NCBI GenBank assembly: GCA_031276135.1
Contig: JAISNR010000114.1
Coordinates: 1-36,768, forward strand
Length of the DNA stretch: 36,768 nt
Reading direction: 5' to 3'
Origin: Eubacteriales Family XIII. Incertae Sedis bacterium
GTDB lineage: Bacteria > Bacillota > Clostridia > Peptostreptococcales > Anaerovoracaceae
A program made the translations under genes and the position numbers. Below the pieces are notes generated by a model, which saw only the letters and a program-made list of their open reading frames with translations, was not told where the DNA came from and ran no database searches. Positions 25,912 through 32,245 of this stretch are shown piece after piece. How positions within the stretch are numbered: the stretch's first letter is position 1; every line of letters begins with the position of its first letter.

Positions 25912-27192
25912 ATGTTGGACATTAAGTACATTGTTGAAAACCCGGAGGATGTCAAGCGGAACGTCGCCGCGCGCAATATGGTCTGTGACATAGACAGGCT
26001 GATCGAGCTGCACGGCGGCATAAAGACGATCAAACGGCGCATGGAAGAGCTGAACGCGAACATCAACAGGAATCAAAAATCGATCGGCGCGGCAAAGACG
26101 GCCGAGGAACGCGGCGCGATCATCGAAAACGGCAAGAGGATGAAGGCGGAAGCGGCCGCGCTGAAGGAAGAACTGGACGCGATCGGTCCCGAATACGAGG
26201 AATTGATGCTGTCCGTTCCGAACACGATGGCCGAGGACACCCCGATCGGGAAGAACGAGGAATTGAACGTGGTCGTAGAAACCTTCCTGGAACCGACGGT
26301 ATTCGATTTCGAAGCCCAAGACCATGCGGAGATCGGAAAACGCCTCGACCTGATCGACTTCGAGGCCGGCGCCAAGGTTGCCGGAAACAAATTTTACTTT
26401 TTGAAAAACGAAGCGGTGATTTTGGATTTTGCCATCCAGATGTACGCGATCAAAAAGCTCACGGGCCTGGGCTTCACGCCCCTGGTGACGCCCGATCTGG
26501 CCAAGGGCGACATCCTCAAAGGTTCCGGCTTCAATCCGCGCGGCGGCGAGCGAAACATCTACAACATCGAGGGCATGGACCTGAACCTGATCGCCACCGC
26601 GGAGATCACCGTCGGCGGCATGCTTGCAGACACCGTCTGCGACGCGTCGGAGCTCCCAAAGAAATTCGTCGCGTTCTCCCATTGTTTCCGCACGGAAGCG
26701 GGCGCCGCCGGCCGCGCCGGTCACGGACTCTATCGCGTGCATCAATTCTCGAAGGTGGAGATGTACCAATTCACGCGCAACGAGGACGGGGAACGGGCCT
26801 TGCAGGAGATGCTGGGCATCGAGAAGGCGATCTACGGCGAGCTCGGGATTCCCTACAGGGTGATCCGCGTGTGCAGCGGCGATCTGGGCGCTCCCGCGCA
26901 CAAGAAATACGACGTCGAGGCGTGGATGCCCGGAAAGGGCGACGGCGGAGAGTACGGGGAGATCACCTCCGTCGGCAATTTCACGAATTTCCAGTCCAGA
27001 CGCCTGAACATCAAGTACACGGACGAAAACGGAAAGCGGCAATACGTCAACACCCTGAACGGCACGGCCTCCGCGACGGGCAGGACCCTATTGGCCATCC
27101 TCGAAAACTTCCAACAGAAGGACGGCTCCGTAAAAATTCCGCAGGTGTTGGTGCCCTATACCGGATTCGACAGGATCGAATCAAAAAAATAG
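25912..27192 (+). CDS. serS: Serine--tRNA ligase (divergent motif 2)
   Basis: Charges tRNA-Ser (and tRNA-Sec) with serine. It has 426 residues, normal length. Residues 1-110 are the coiled-coil tRNA-binding arm (from MLDIKYIVENPEDVKRN; the arm is rich in Lys and Glu). The class II catalytic core follows with LIATAEITVGGML, the motif 2 strand FRTEAGAAGRAGHGLYRVHQ (259-278), GEITSVGNFTNFQSRRLNIK, and motif 3 NGTASATGRTLLAILENFQQ. The motif 2 loop has Ala269-Gly270-His271 where most bacterial enzymes have Asp-Thr-Arg; the flanking catalytic residues remain. ATG 25912 has only weak Shine-Dalgarno options (AAAGGA at 25893, GAAGG at 25904). There is no room for a T-box leader in the 71-base gap, so regulation may come from the upstream gene. 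Confidence 0.93.
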   Translation: MLDIKYIVENPEDVKRNVAARNMVCDIDRLIELHGGIKTIKRRMEELNANINRNQKSIGAAKTAEERGAIIENGKRMKAEAAALKEELDAIGPEYEELMLSVPNTMAEDTPIGKNEELNVVVETFLEPTVFDFEAQDHAEIGKRLDLIDFEAGAKVAGNKFYFLKNEAVILDFAIQMYAIKKLTGLGFTPLVTPDLAKGDILKGSGFNPRGGERNIYNIEGMDLNLIATAEITVGGMLADTVCDASELPKKFVAFSHCFRTEAGAAGRAGHGLYRVHQFSKVEMYQFTRNEDGERALQEMLGIEKAIYGELGIPYRVIRVCSGDLGAPAHKKYDVEAWMPGKGDGGEYGEITSVGNFTNFQSRRLNIKYTDENGKRQYVNTLNGTASATGRTLLAILENFQQKDGSVKIPQVLVPYTGFDRIESKK

Positions 27193-27299
27193 GCCGTTTG
27201 TTTATCCAATCCAAATTCGCAAAATGCTGTGAAACGTCGAGAGGTCATGCGAAAAATTCGGGTAATTCCCATAGCGGATTACACATTTTCCATAAAATC

Positions 27300-27327
27300 T
27301 TGACAACGAAAACAGCGGGAATATAAT
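27300..27327 (+). promoter_or_regulatory. Strong sigma-A type promoter of the HTH-like gene
   Basis: Perfect TTGACA (27300-27305), a 16-base spacer, and perfect TATAAT (27322-27327). The start would be near 27334, well upstream of the ATG at 27453. Confidence 0.85.
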
Positions 27328-27366
27328 AGCATTGTAATTGCGGTTCGCATGCGCTTCACGGGGGTC

Positions 27367-27380
27367 GCGGTCCGGACCGC
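27367..27380. promoter_or_regulatory. 14-base perfect palindrome in the leader
   Basis: GCGGTCCGGACCGC reads the same on both strands. It starts about 33 bases after the predicted transcript start, so it could be an operator or form a hairpin in the RNA. Confidence 0.35.
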
Positions 27381-27452
27381 CTTGCGTCGCGCGGGCGGGG
27401 CGTTGCGGGCGACGGAGATGCGCGCTTCGCCCCGAAAGGAGCTTGGATTGCG

Positions 27453-27965
27453 ATGTTGGATTGGGATGCGATCAGCCCTGCGGAACTGCGGGAGCTGAAC
27501 GAGCGGATGTCGGACGGCCGAATCGCCGAGATGTACGGTGTTTCCGTTGGAAAGGTGCGCTACAAGCGCAAGAAGTTCGGAATTACGCCGATGGATCGCC
27601 TGTGGGCGGATCTGCGCGTGCGGAAGGGCGAAACGATGCGGCATTTCAACGATTTTGCCAAGCGCATGCTGCTGGAGAAGCCCGATGTCGACATGCTGGC
27701 GAAGGCGATCACGCAGTACGCGTTTCGCAGCGGCGTCGTGGAGAGCATGCACGGGGAAGGGAAGCTCAGCGACGCGGACATGAAGGAACTGAACATATTT
27801 TTCGCAAACCGCATGGCCGGCATTCTCGTCAAGGCTTTCGCCGGCGAATGGTTGCAGGTATTGCTGCTCTTCGACTTCTACAAGGCGTTTGCCGCCGATT
27901 GGGATGCGGTGGAGCCCGACGTCAGGGAATTCGAACTGGAGCTCGAACGGCAGCTGCGGCGGTGA
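27453..27965 (+). CDS. Hypothetical protein with N-terminal HTH-like segment
   Basis: A protein of 170 residues that I do not recognise. Residues 18-45 (MSDGRIAEMYGVSVGKVRYK then RKKFGI) look like a helix-turn-helix of the kind seen in resolvases and small regulators, and are followed by a basic stretch. The rest (about 55-165) is predicted to be helical, with FFANRMAGILVKAFAGEWLQVLLLFDFYKAFA (several adjoining pieces) as the hydrophobic part, and an acidic then basic tail ending QLRR. It has no signal peptide or clear membrane segment. ATG 27453 follows AAAGGAG. It has its own near-consensus promoter and a leader with a perfect palindrome. ald starts 54 bases after its stop in the same direction, so it may be co-transcribed with ald. 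A DNA-binding role is a suggestion only. Confidence 0.72.
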   Translation: MLDWDAISPAELRELNERMSDGRIAEMYGVSVGKVRYKRKKFGITPMDRLWADLRVRKGETMRHFNDFAKRMLLEKPDVDMLAKAITQYAFRSGVVESMHGEGKLSDADMKELNIFFANRMAGILVKAFAGEWLQVLLLFDFYKAFAADWDAVEPDVREFELELERQLRR

Positions 27966-28019
27966 AACCGCGGCGAAGAAGCCGCAAACGCAAAAGGGAT
28001 ATTGGAAAGGGAGGCAACA

Positions 28020-29135
28020 ATGATCATCGGACTGGTAAAGGAAATCAAGAATCATGAGTACAGGGTCGGGCTGACGCCGAGTTGCGTGGCCGCCTACCGC
28101 GCGGCCGGGCACAGGGTCCTTGTGGAAAGCGGCGCCGGCGAGGGCGCCGGCTTCGAGGACTGCGAATACCGGGAGGCCGGTGCGGAGATCGTCAAGGCGG
28201 CGGCGGAGGCGTGGAACGGCGCGGAGATGGTCGTAAAGGTCAAGGAGCCGATCGCTTCCGAATACGGGTATCTGCGCAAGGATCTGATCCTGTACACGTA
28301 TTTGCACCTCGCCGCGGACAGGCCGCTCACGGAAGCCCTTCTCGGCGCGGGGACGTCCGGCGTCGCCTATGAAACCATAAGCGACGCGCAGGGCGGGTTG
28401 CCCTGCTTGGCGCCGATGAGCCTGATCGCGGGACGCATGGCCGTGGCGGAGGGCGCCAAGTATCTGCAAAAGACCTACGGGGGCCGCGGCGTTCTGCTCG
28501 CCGGCGCGCCGGGCGTGGAACGGGGGCGCGTGACGATCATCGGCGGCGGCGCCGTCGGAACGGAGGCCTGCAAGATCGCCGTCGGCCTCGGCGCGGAGGT
28601 GTGCATACTCGACGTCAGAGCCGCGCGGCTCGCGTGGATAGACGATATCTTCGGCAGCAGGGTGCAGACATTGCACAGCACGCCCGCGAACATCAGGAAA
28701 TCCATCGCGGAAGCGGATGTGGTCGTCGGGGCGGTGCTCATCCCCGGGAAGAAGGCGCCCAAGCTCGTCGCGCGGAGCGATCTCGCGTGCATGAAGAAGG
28801 GCAGCGTGCTCGTGGATGTGGCCGTCGATCAGGGCGGTTGCTTTGAAACGACGCGGGCCACCACGCATCAGGACCCGGTATTCGTCGTGGACGGCGTCGT
28901 CCATTACTGCGTGGCGAACATGCCGGGCGCGGTCGCGCGGACCTCCACGCTCGCTCTCACGGGCGCCACGCTCTCGTTCGGGCTCCTGATCGCGGAGAAG
29001 GGCCTTGCGGCGGCGGCGCGGGAAAACGAACACCTGCGCAGGGGCATCAACGTCCACCGGGGCGCGTGTACCTTCGAGGGCGTCGCGGAATCCCTCGGTC
29101 TGCCGTGTGCGGATATCGAAAAGCTGCTCGCGTGA
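28020..29135 (+). CDS. ald: Alanine dehydrogenase
   Basis: Oxidises L-alanine to pyruvate and ammonium with NAD, or runs in reverse. It has 371 residues, exactly the usual length. Arg15, Lys75 and His96, the substrate and catalytic residues, fall at canonical positions (HEYRVGLTP; VVKVKEPI; YTYLHLAAD). The NAD site is VTIIGGGAVGTEACKIA, ending in ILDVR. VDVAVDQGGCFETTRATTH and the C-terminal NMPGAVARTSTLALT are family signatures. ATG 28020 follows GGGAGG, 4 bases away, slightly close. A frame start at 28002 exists but would add six residues (MEREAT) that contain this ribosome-binding site. It is preceded by the HTH-like gene and converges on tsaD with 12 bases between the stops. Confidence 0.96.
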   Translation: MIIGLVKEIKNHEYRVGLTPSCVAAYRAAGHRVLVESGAGEGAGFEDCEYREAGAEIVKAAAEAWNGAEMVVKVKEPIASEYGYLRKDLILYTYLHLAADRPLTEALLGAGTSGVAYETISDAQGGLPCLAPMSLIAGRMAVAEGAKYLQKTYGGRGVLLAGAPGVERGRVTIIGGGAVGTEACKIAVGLGAEVCILDVRAARLAWIDDIFGSRVQTLHSTPANIRKSIAEADVVVGAVLIPGKKAPKLVARSDLACMKKGSVLVDVAVDQGGCFETTRATTHQDPVFVVDGVVHYCVANMPGAVARTSTLALTGATLSFGLLIAEKGLAAAARENEHLRRGINVHRGACTFEGVAESLGLPCADIEKLLA

Positions 29136-29147
29136 TTTTAAGAATGT

Positions 29148-30164
29148 CTACAGCGGGAGATTCGGAAAGGCGTCGAGATCGAGGTCGTCGGCGCCTTCTT
29201 CCGCGTACTTGAAATAGGCGGCCGTGCCGACCATGGCGGCGTTGTCCGTGCAGAGCGCGGGCGAGGGGCGGTACAGGCGAAGCCCTTTCGCGCGGCAGGC
29301 TTCGTCCATGGCCGCGCGAAGCCGGCTGTTGGCCGCCACGCCGCCTGCCATGACCACCTGCGTTTCGCCGTGCATTTCGGCCGCGCGCAGGGTCTTGGCG
29401 ACGAGCACCTCCACGACGGACTCCCGGAAGCTCGCGGCGACATCCGCGACCTTCACGGCCCTGCCCGCCTGTCTTTCCGTGTTCAGATAGTTGAGCACGC
29501 CGGTCTTTACGCCGCTGAAGCTGAAATCCAAGCTGTCCTTTTCGAGCAGCGCGCGCTTGAACGCCACCGCGCGCGCGTCGCCGTTTTGCGCGGCGTCGTC
29601 GATGGCGGGGCCGCCCGGGTAGGGGAGTCCCAGCGCGCGCGCCGCCTTGTCGAAAGCCTCTCCCGCGGCGTCGTCGCGCGTTCGCCCGAGCACCGTGTAC
29701 GCGTTGTATCCCGAAACGCGCACGAGGTCCGTGTGCCCGCCCGAAACCACGAGCGCGAGGAAGGGCGGCGCGAGCGACGCGTGTTCGATGTAGGCGGCGC
29801 AGATGTGCGCCTTGATGTGGTGTACGCCCACGATGGGCTTGCCGAGCGCGAGCGCGTAGGCCTTGGCCGTCGCGAGGCCGATCAGAAGCGCGCCCACGAG
29901 CCCCGGCCCCTGCGTCACGCCGATCAGATCCACATCGCCGAAGCCGATGCCGGCGTCGGCGAGCGCGCGGTCCGCGACGGCGTTGATCCGCTCCAGATGG
30001 CAGCGAGACGCGATCTCGGGCACGACGCCGCCGAACGCGCGGTGCACGTCGATTTGCGACGAAACAACATTCGAGAGCGCGGTTCGCCCGTCGCGGAGCA
30101 CGGCCGCCGCCGTTTCGTCGCAGCTCGTTTCCATGGCGAGCGTGAGCAGATGCCCGTCCTTCAT
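29148..30164 (-). CDS. tsaD: tRNA N6-adenosine threonylcarbamoyltransferase
   Basis: Catalytic subunit of the t6A complex that modifies A37 of ANN-decoding tRNAs. It has 338 residues, normal. MKDGHLLTLAMETSCDETAA starts the ASKHA fold. VVPEIASRCHLERI, TQGPGLVGALLIG, GVHHIKAH with the metal-binding His116-x3-His120, LVVSGGHTDLV, and VMAGGVAANSRLR follow. The ATG at 30164 overlaps the rimI stop as ATGA (30164-30161), showing translational coupling. The frame upstream to 30320 lies inside rimI and is not used. It is the last gene of the ribU-tsaE-rimI-tsaD unit; TsaB is not encoded there. Confidence 0.97.
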   Translation of the reverse strand: MKDGHLLTLAMETSCDETAAAVLRDGRTALSNVVSSQIDVHRAFGGVVPEIASRCHLERINAVADRALADAGIGFGDVDLIGVTQGPGLVGALLIGLATAKAYALALGKPIVGVHHIKAHICAAYIEHASLAPPFLALVVSGGHTDLVRVSGYNAYTVLGRTRDDAAGEAFDKAARALGLPYPGGPAIDDAAQNGDARAVAFKRALLEKDSLDFSFSGVKTGVLNYLNTERQAGRAVKVADVAASFRESVVEVLVAKTLRAAEMHGETQVVMAGGVAANSRLRAAMDEACRAKGLRLYRPSPALCTDNAAMVGTAAYFKYAEEGADDLDLDAFPNLPL

Positions 30165-30619
30165 TCTTTTCTGAGCCACATGATGATGGCGTCCTCCAAG
30201 GGTTCCGTGTAATAGCCGCGCCGACGCCCTTCCGCGCGAAATCCGGCCAGGCCGTACAGGCGCACCGCAGCGTCGTTGGAGGCCCTGACCTCCAGTGTGA
30301 AGTCCGTGAGCCCCGCGCATCGCCGCGTCCGCTCAAGGAGCGCTTCGAGCACGGCGGCGCCGACGCCGCGCCTGCGGAAATCGGGGTGCACGGCCAGATT
30401 TGTGATATGGCCCTCGTTCAGCACGGCCCAGAGCCCCGCGTAGGCGACGACGCGCCGCCCCGCCGCGCACACGATGTAGCGGGCCAATGCATTCCCCTCG
30501 ATCTCGCGCAGGATATTTTCGAGGCTCCAAGGCGATGAGAAGCACAGCTTTTCGATCTCCGCGATCTCCGCGGCGTCCGCGCGCACCGCTTCGCGTATGT
30601 CAAAGCGCTGCGCTCGCAT
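30161..30619 (-). CDS. rimI: Ribosomal protein S18-alanine N-acetyltransferase
   Basis: GNAT-fold acetyltransferase of 152 residues, predicted to acetylate the N-terminus of ribosomal protein S18. FDIREAVRADAAEIAEIEKL, then CFSSPWSLENILREIEGN near the start is typical of RimI. The acetyl-CoA loop is in HITNLAVHPDFRRRGVGAAV (about 71-90), and LEVRASNDAAVRLYGLAGF closes the fold. Its start lies 20 bases inside the end of tsaE, and its stop overlaps the tsaD start. AAAGGGG precedes the ATG. Clustering with the t6A genes is standard in bacteria. The target is inferred from the family. Confidence 0.93.
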   Translation of the reverse strand: MRAQRFDIREAVRADAAEIAEIEKLCFSSPWSLENILREIEGNALARYIVCAAGRRVVAYAGLWAVLNEGHITNLAVHPDFRRRGVGAAVLEALLERTRRCAGLTDFTLEVRASNDAAVRLYGLAGFRAEGRRRGYYTEPLEDAIIMWLRKE

Positions 30620-31040
30620 CGCAGGCCCCTTTCATGCGCACAAGGCGTTCGTCCGCGCTTTGCCCGTATGCGAGTTCGACCACGATCGCGTCTTCGGGCA
30701 GGAGCTCCTCCACGAGATTCGCCCACTCGACGACCGTGACGCCGTCGCCGCAGAAGTATTCCTCGAAGCCGAGCGCGTACATTTCCTCGGCGCCGCCGAG
30801 GCGATACGCGTCGAAGTGGTAAAGCGGCAAGCGCCCGCCCGCGTATTCCTTGATGATCGCGAAGGTCGGGCTCGTGACGCGCTCCGCGATGCCCAGCCCT
30901 GCGGCCAGGGCCTTCGTCAGCGTCGTCTTTCCCGTTCCGAGATCGCCGATCAGCGCGATGACCGTCCCGGGCCGCGCCTTGGCCGCCAGCGCGAGGCCGA
31001 GCGCCTCGGTTTCGTTTTCGTTTCGGAGAAGCCGTTCCAT
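30600..31040 (-). CDS. tsaE: tRNA threonylcarbamoyladenosine biosynthesis ATPase
   Basis: Small ATPase of 146 residues needed for turnover of the bacterial TsaB-TsaD complex. Walker A is IALIGDLGTGKTTLTKAL, followed by VTSPTFAIIKEYAGG, YHFDAYRLGGAEEMYALGFEEY, and VVEWANLVEELLPEDAIVV. All are diagnostic of TsaE. The start codon at 31040 comes 18 bases after the ribU stop and has a poor Shine-Dalgarno sequence, so coupling with ribU is likely. In most Firmicutes tsaB would follow, but here rimI overlaps it directly. Confidence 0.96.
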   Translation of the reverse strand: MERLLRNENETEALGLALAAKARPGTVIALIGDLGTGKTTLTKALAAGLGIAERVTSPTFAIIKEYAGGRLPLYHFDAYRLGGAEEMYALGFEEYFCGDGVTVVEWANLVEELLPEDAIVVELAYGQSADERLVRMKGACDASAAL

Positions 31041-31058
31041 CGCGAAACGCAGGCGCCG

Positions 31059-31817
31059 CTATATGATGCCGGCCCATGCGAGCAAGACCAGCGCGCAGGT
31101 GAGCAGCACGACGGCTGCGGGGATCATCAAGGCTTTGTTCGACGCGCGCCTCGGGGCCTCCGTTCCCGCGCTGCGCGTGGGGGGGATGAGCTGCGCGCGC
31201 CGGAGCGCCGTCACCAAGCGCTTGTAGAGCAGCACGGAGAGGGAAGCGTTGGCCGAACCCTTCACGAGATTGAAGGGCAGGAATACCGGAATGAGCATGG
31301 CCGCCACCTGCTCGCGCGGTATCGTCATGTAGAGCGGCGTGATGATGTAATTCCACAGCAGCATGACGGCCGTCATGGCGAGGATGCCCGACACGAGCGC
31401 AACGATGGCGCCGGACATGGTCTGTTTCCGCTTGTAGATGAACGCGGCCACGCAGGCGAAAGAGATGCCCGACAGGACGTTCATGATCAGGCCGATCAGT
31501 CCGGTGTGACTGAACACCAGCGCTTCGATGGAAGAAACCGCGGCGACGATGAACATGGCCGCCAAGGGACCGAACAGGAAACCGCCGATGACGGACACGG
31601 TGTCCGAGAAGTCCATCTGCAGGAATCCCATCACATCCGGTATGAGCATGCTGGACAGGTATGCCACGATGCAGGCCACGGCGCTTAGCATGGCTATGGT
31701 CGTGAGTCGCTTCGTCCGTTCCTTTGCGCCTCCCAAGCGCAGTTCCGCCGCAGATGGGGCCTCCGCCGCGAGCGCGGCGCGCATTTCGTCGGTTCTGTTT
31801 TCATTTGGTGTTTTCAT
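31059..31817 (-). CDS. ribU: Riboflavin ECF transporter, substrate-binding S component
   Basis: Membrane protein of 252 residues that captures riboflavin for an energy-coupling factor transporter. Residues 1-35 are a hydrophilic head; about six membrane segments follow from 37. Family motifs seen are MDFSDTVSVIGGFLFGPLAA, SSIEALVFSHTGLIGLIMN, AAFIYKRKQTMSGAIVAL, LLWNYIITPLYMTIPREQVA and IPVFLPFNLVKGSANASLS. A further C-terminal hydrophobic helix (about 230-250) extends it. The upstream FMN riboswitch and terminator on the same strand independently support riboflavin as substrate. ATG 31817 follows GGAGG. The EcfA and EcfT subunits are not in the window. tsaE follows after 18 bases without a terminator. 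Confidence 0.94.
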   Translation of the reverse strand: MKTPNENRTDEMRAALAAEAPSAAELRLGGAKERTKRLTTIAMLSAVACIVAYLSSMLIPDVMGFLQMDFSDTVSVIGGFLFGPLAAMFIVAAVSSIEALVFSHTGLIGLIMNVLSGISFACVAAFIYKRKQTMSGAIVALVSGILAMTAVMLLWNYIITPLYMTIPREQVAAMLIPVFLPFNLVKGSANASLSVLLYKRLVTALRRAQLIPPTRSAGTEAPRRASNKALMIPAAVVLLTCALVLLAWAGII

Positions 31818-31832
31818 GACTGCCTCCGTTTC

Positions 31833-31846
31833 ATCCTTTAAAGGAT
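31833..31846. promoter_or_regulatory. 14-base palindrome upstream of the ribU start
   Basis: ATCCTTTAAAGGAT is perfectly palindromic. It lies between the riboswitch terminator and the ribU ribosome-binding site; its role is unknown. Confidence 0.3.
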
Positions 31847-31889
31847 TTTGAAAAAATATGATTGTAGTGGAAGAAACCCGAAGGCAATC

Positions 31890-31925
31890 GACAAAAAACC
31901 CCTCAAAAATTGCTTCAAGGGGTTT
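31890..31925 (-). terminator. Riboswitch-controlled intrinsic terminator before ribU
   Basis: On the minus strand AAACCCCT (31925-31918) pairs with AGGGGTTT (31903-31896) over eight pairs, and T residues continue to give TTTTTT. It lies 25 bases after the aptamer and 73 bases before ribU, as expected of the expression platform of an FMN riboswitch that stops transcription when FMN is high. Confidence 0.85.
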
Positions 31926-31949
31926 GACAACACAAACAAAAAGCCGAGT

Positions 31950-32112
31950 TTGTTTCTTTCATCCGGACTGTACCGTCGGTACCGGAATCCAACCGGTTCT
32001 GTTTCCCCGCGCCGCGCCCGAAGGAGCGCGCAGAGGAAACTCGCGGACTTGTCGCTTTGCCGTAAGTCGGCACGCGCATTACCGCCGGTGAGGAATCGCA
32101 CCTCGCCCTGAA
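31950..32112 (-). ncRNA. FMN riboswitch (RFN element)
   Basis: On the minus strand the conserved blocks occur in order: AGGGCGAGGTGCGATTCCTC then ACCGGCGGT (P2, about 32109-32080), AGTCCGCGAG, then GGTTGGATTCCGGTACCGAC then GGTACAGTCCGGATGAAAGA (about 31997-31955). They follow the RFN consensus closely, with a variable stem (GCGCTCC..GGGCGC) in the usual place. FMN binding should favour the terminator at 31890-31925. An additional hairpin GAAACAGA/TCTGTTTC (32133-32111) lies at the very 5' end of the transcript. Confidence 0.93.
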
Positions 32113-32134
32113 ACAGATTTCTTCTCTGTTTCCT

Positions 32135-32163
32135 ATAATACTACGGGCACCGGAGCTTGTCAA
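32135..32163 (-). promoter_or_regulatory. Promoter of the FMN riboswitch-ribU transcript
   Basis: On the minus strand perfect TTGACA (32163-32158), 17 bases, TATTAT (32140-32135). The start would be near 32128, just before the riboswitch. Confidence 0.8.
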
Positions 32164-32189
32164 TGGGAAAAATGCGGTTTTTTTCGCGT

Positions 32190-32218
32190 TTGCGCGGCGA
32201 CAAAATATATGATATACT
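32190..32218 (+). promoter_or_regulatory. Promoter of the activase-family gene
   Basis: TTGCGC (32190-32195), 17 bases, TATACT (32213-32218) with a TGn extension (32210-32212). The leader is only about 20 nt. It is divergent from the riboswitch promoter, with the two -35 boxes about 27 bases apart. Confidence 0.6.
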
Positions 32219-32245
32219 ACCACCGACGAGGGAGGGAAAATTTTT

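Larger units (their letters stand above)
27193..27452. other. Intergenic region with promoter and leader of the HTH-like gene
   Basis: 260 bases. The first hundred are A+T-richer than the surroundings and hold no gene; GGGTAATTCCC near 27260 is only a weak inverted repeat. A promoter at 27300-27327 and a leader of about 118 nt follow. Confidence 0.5.
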
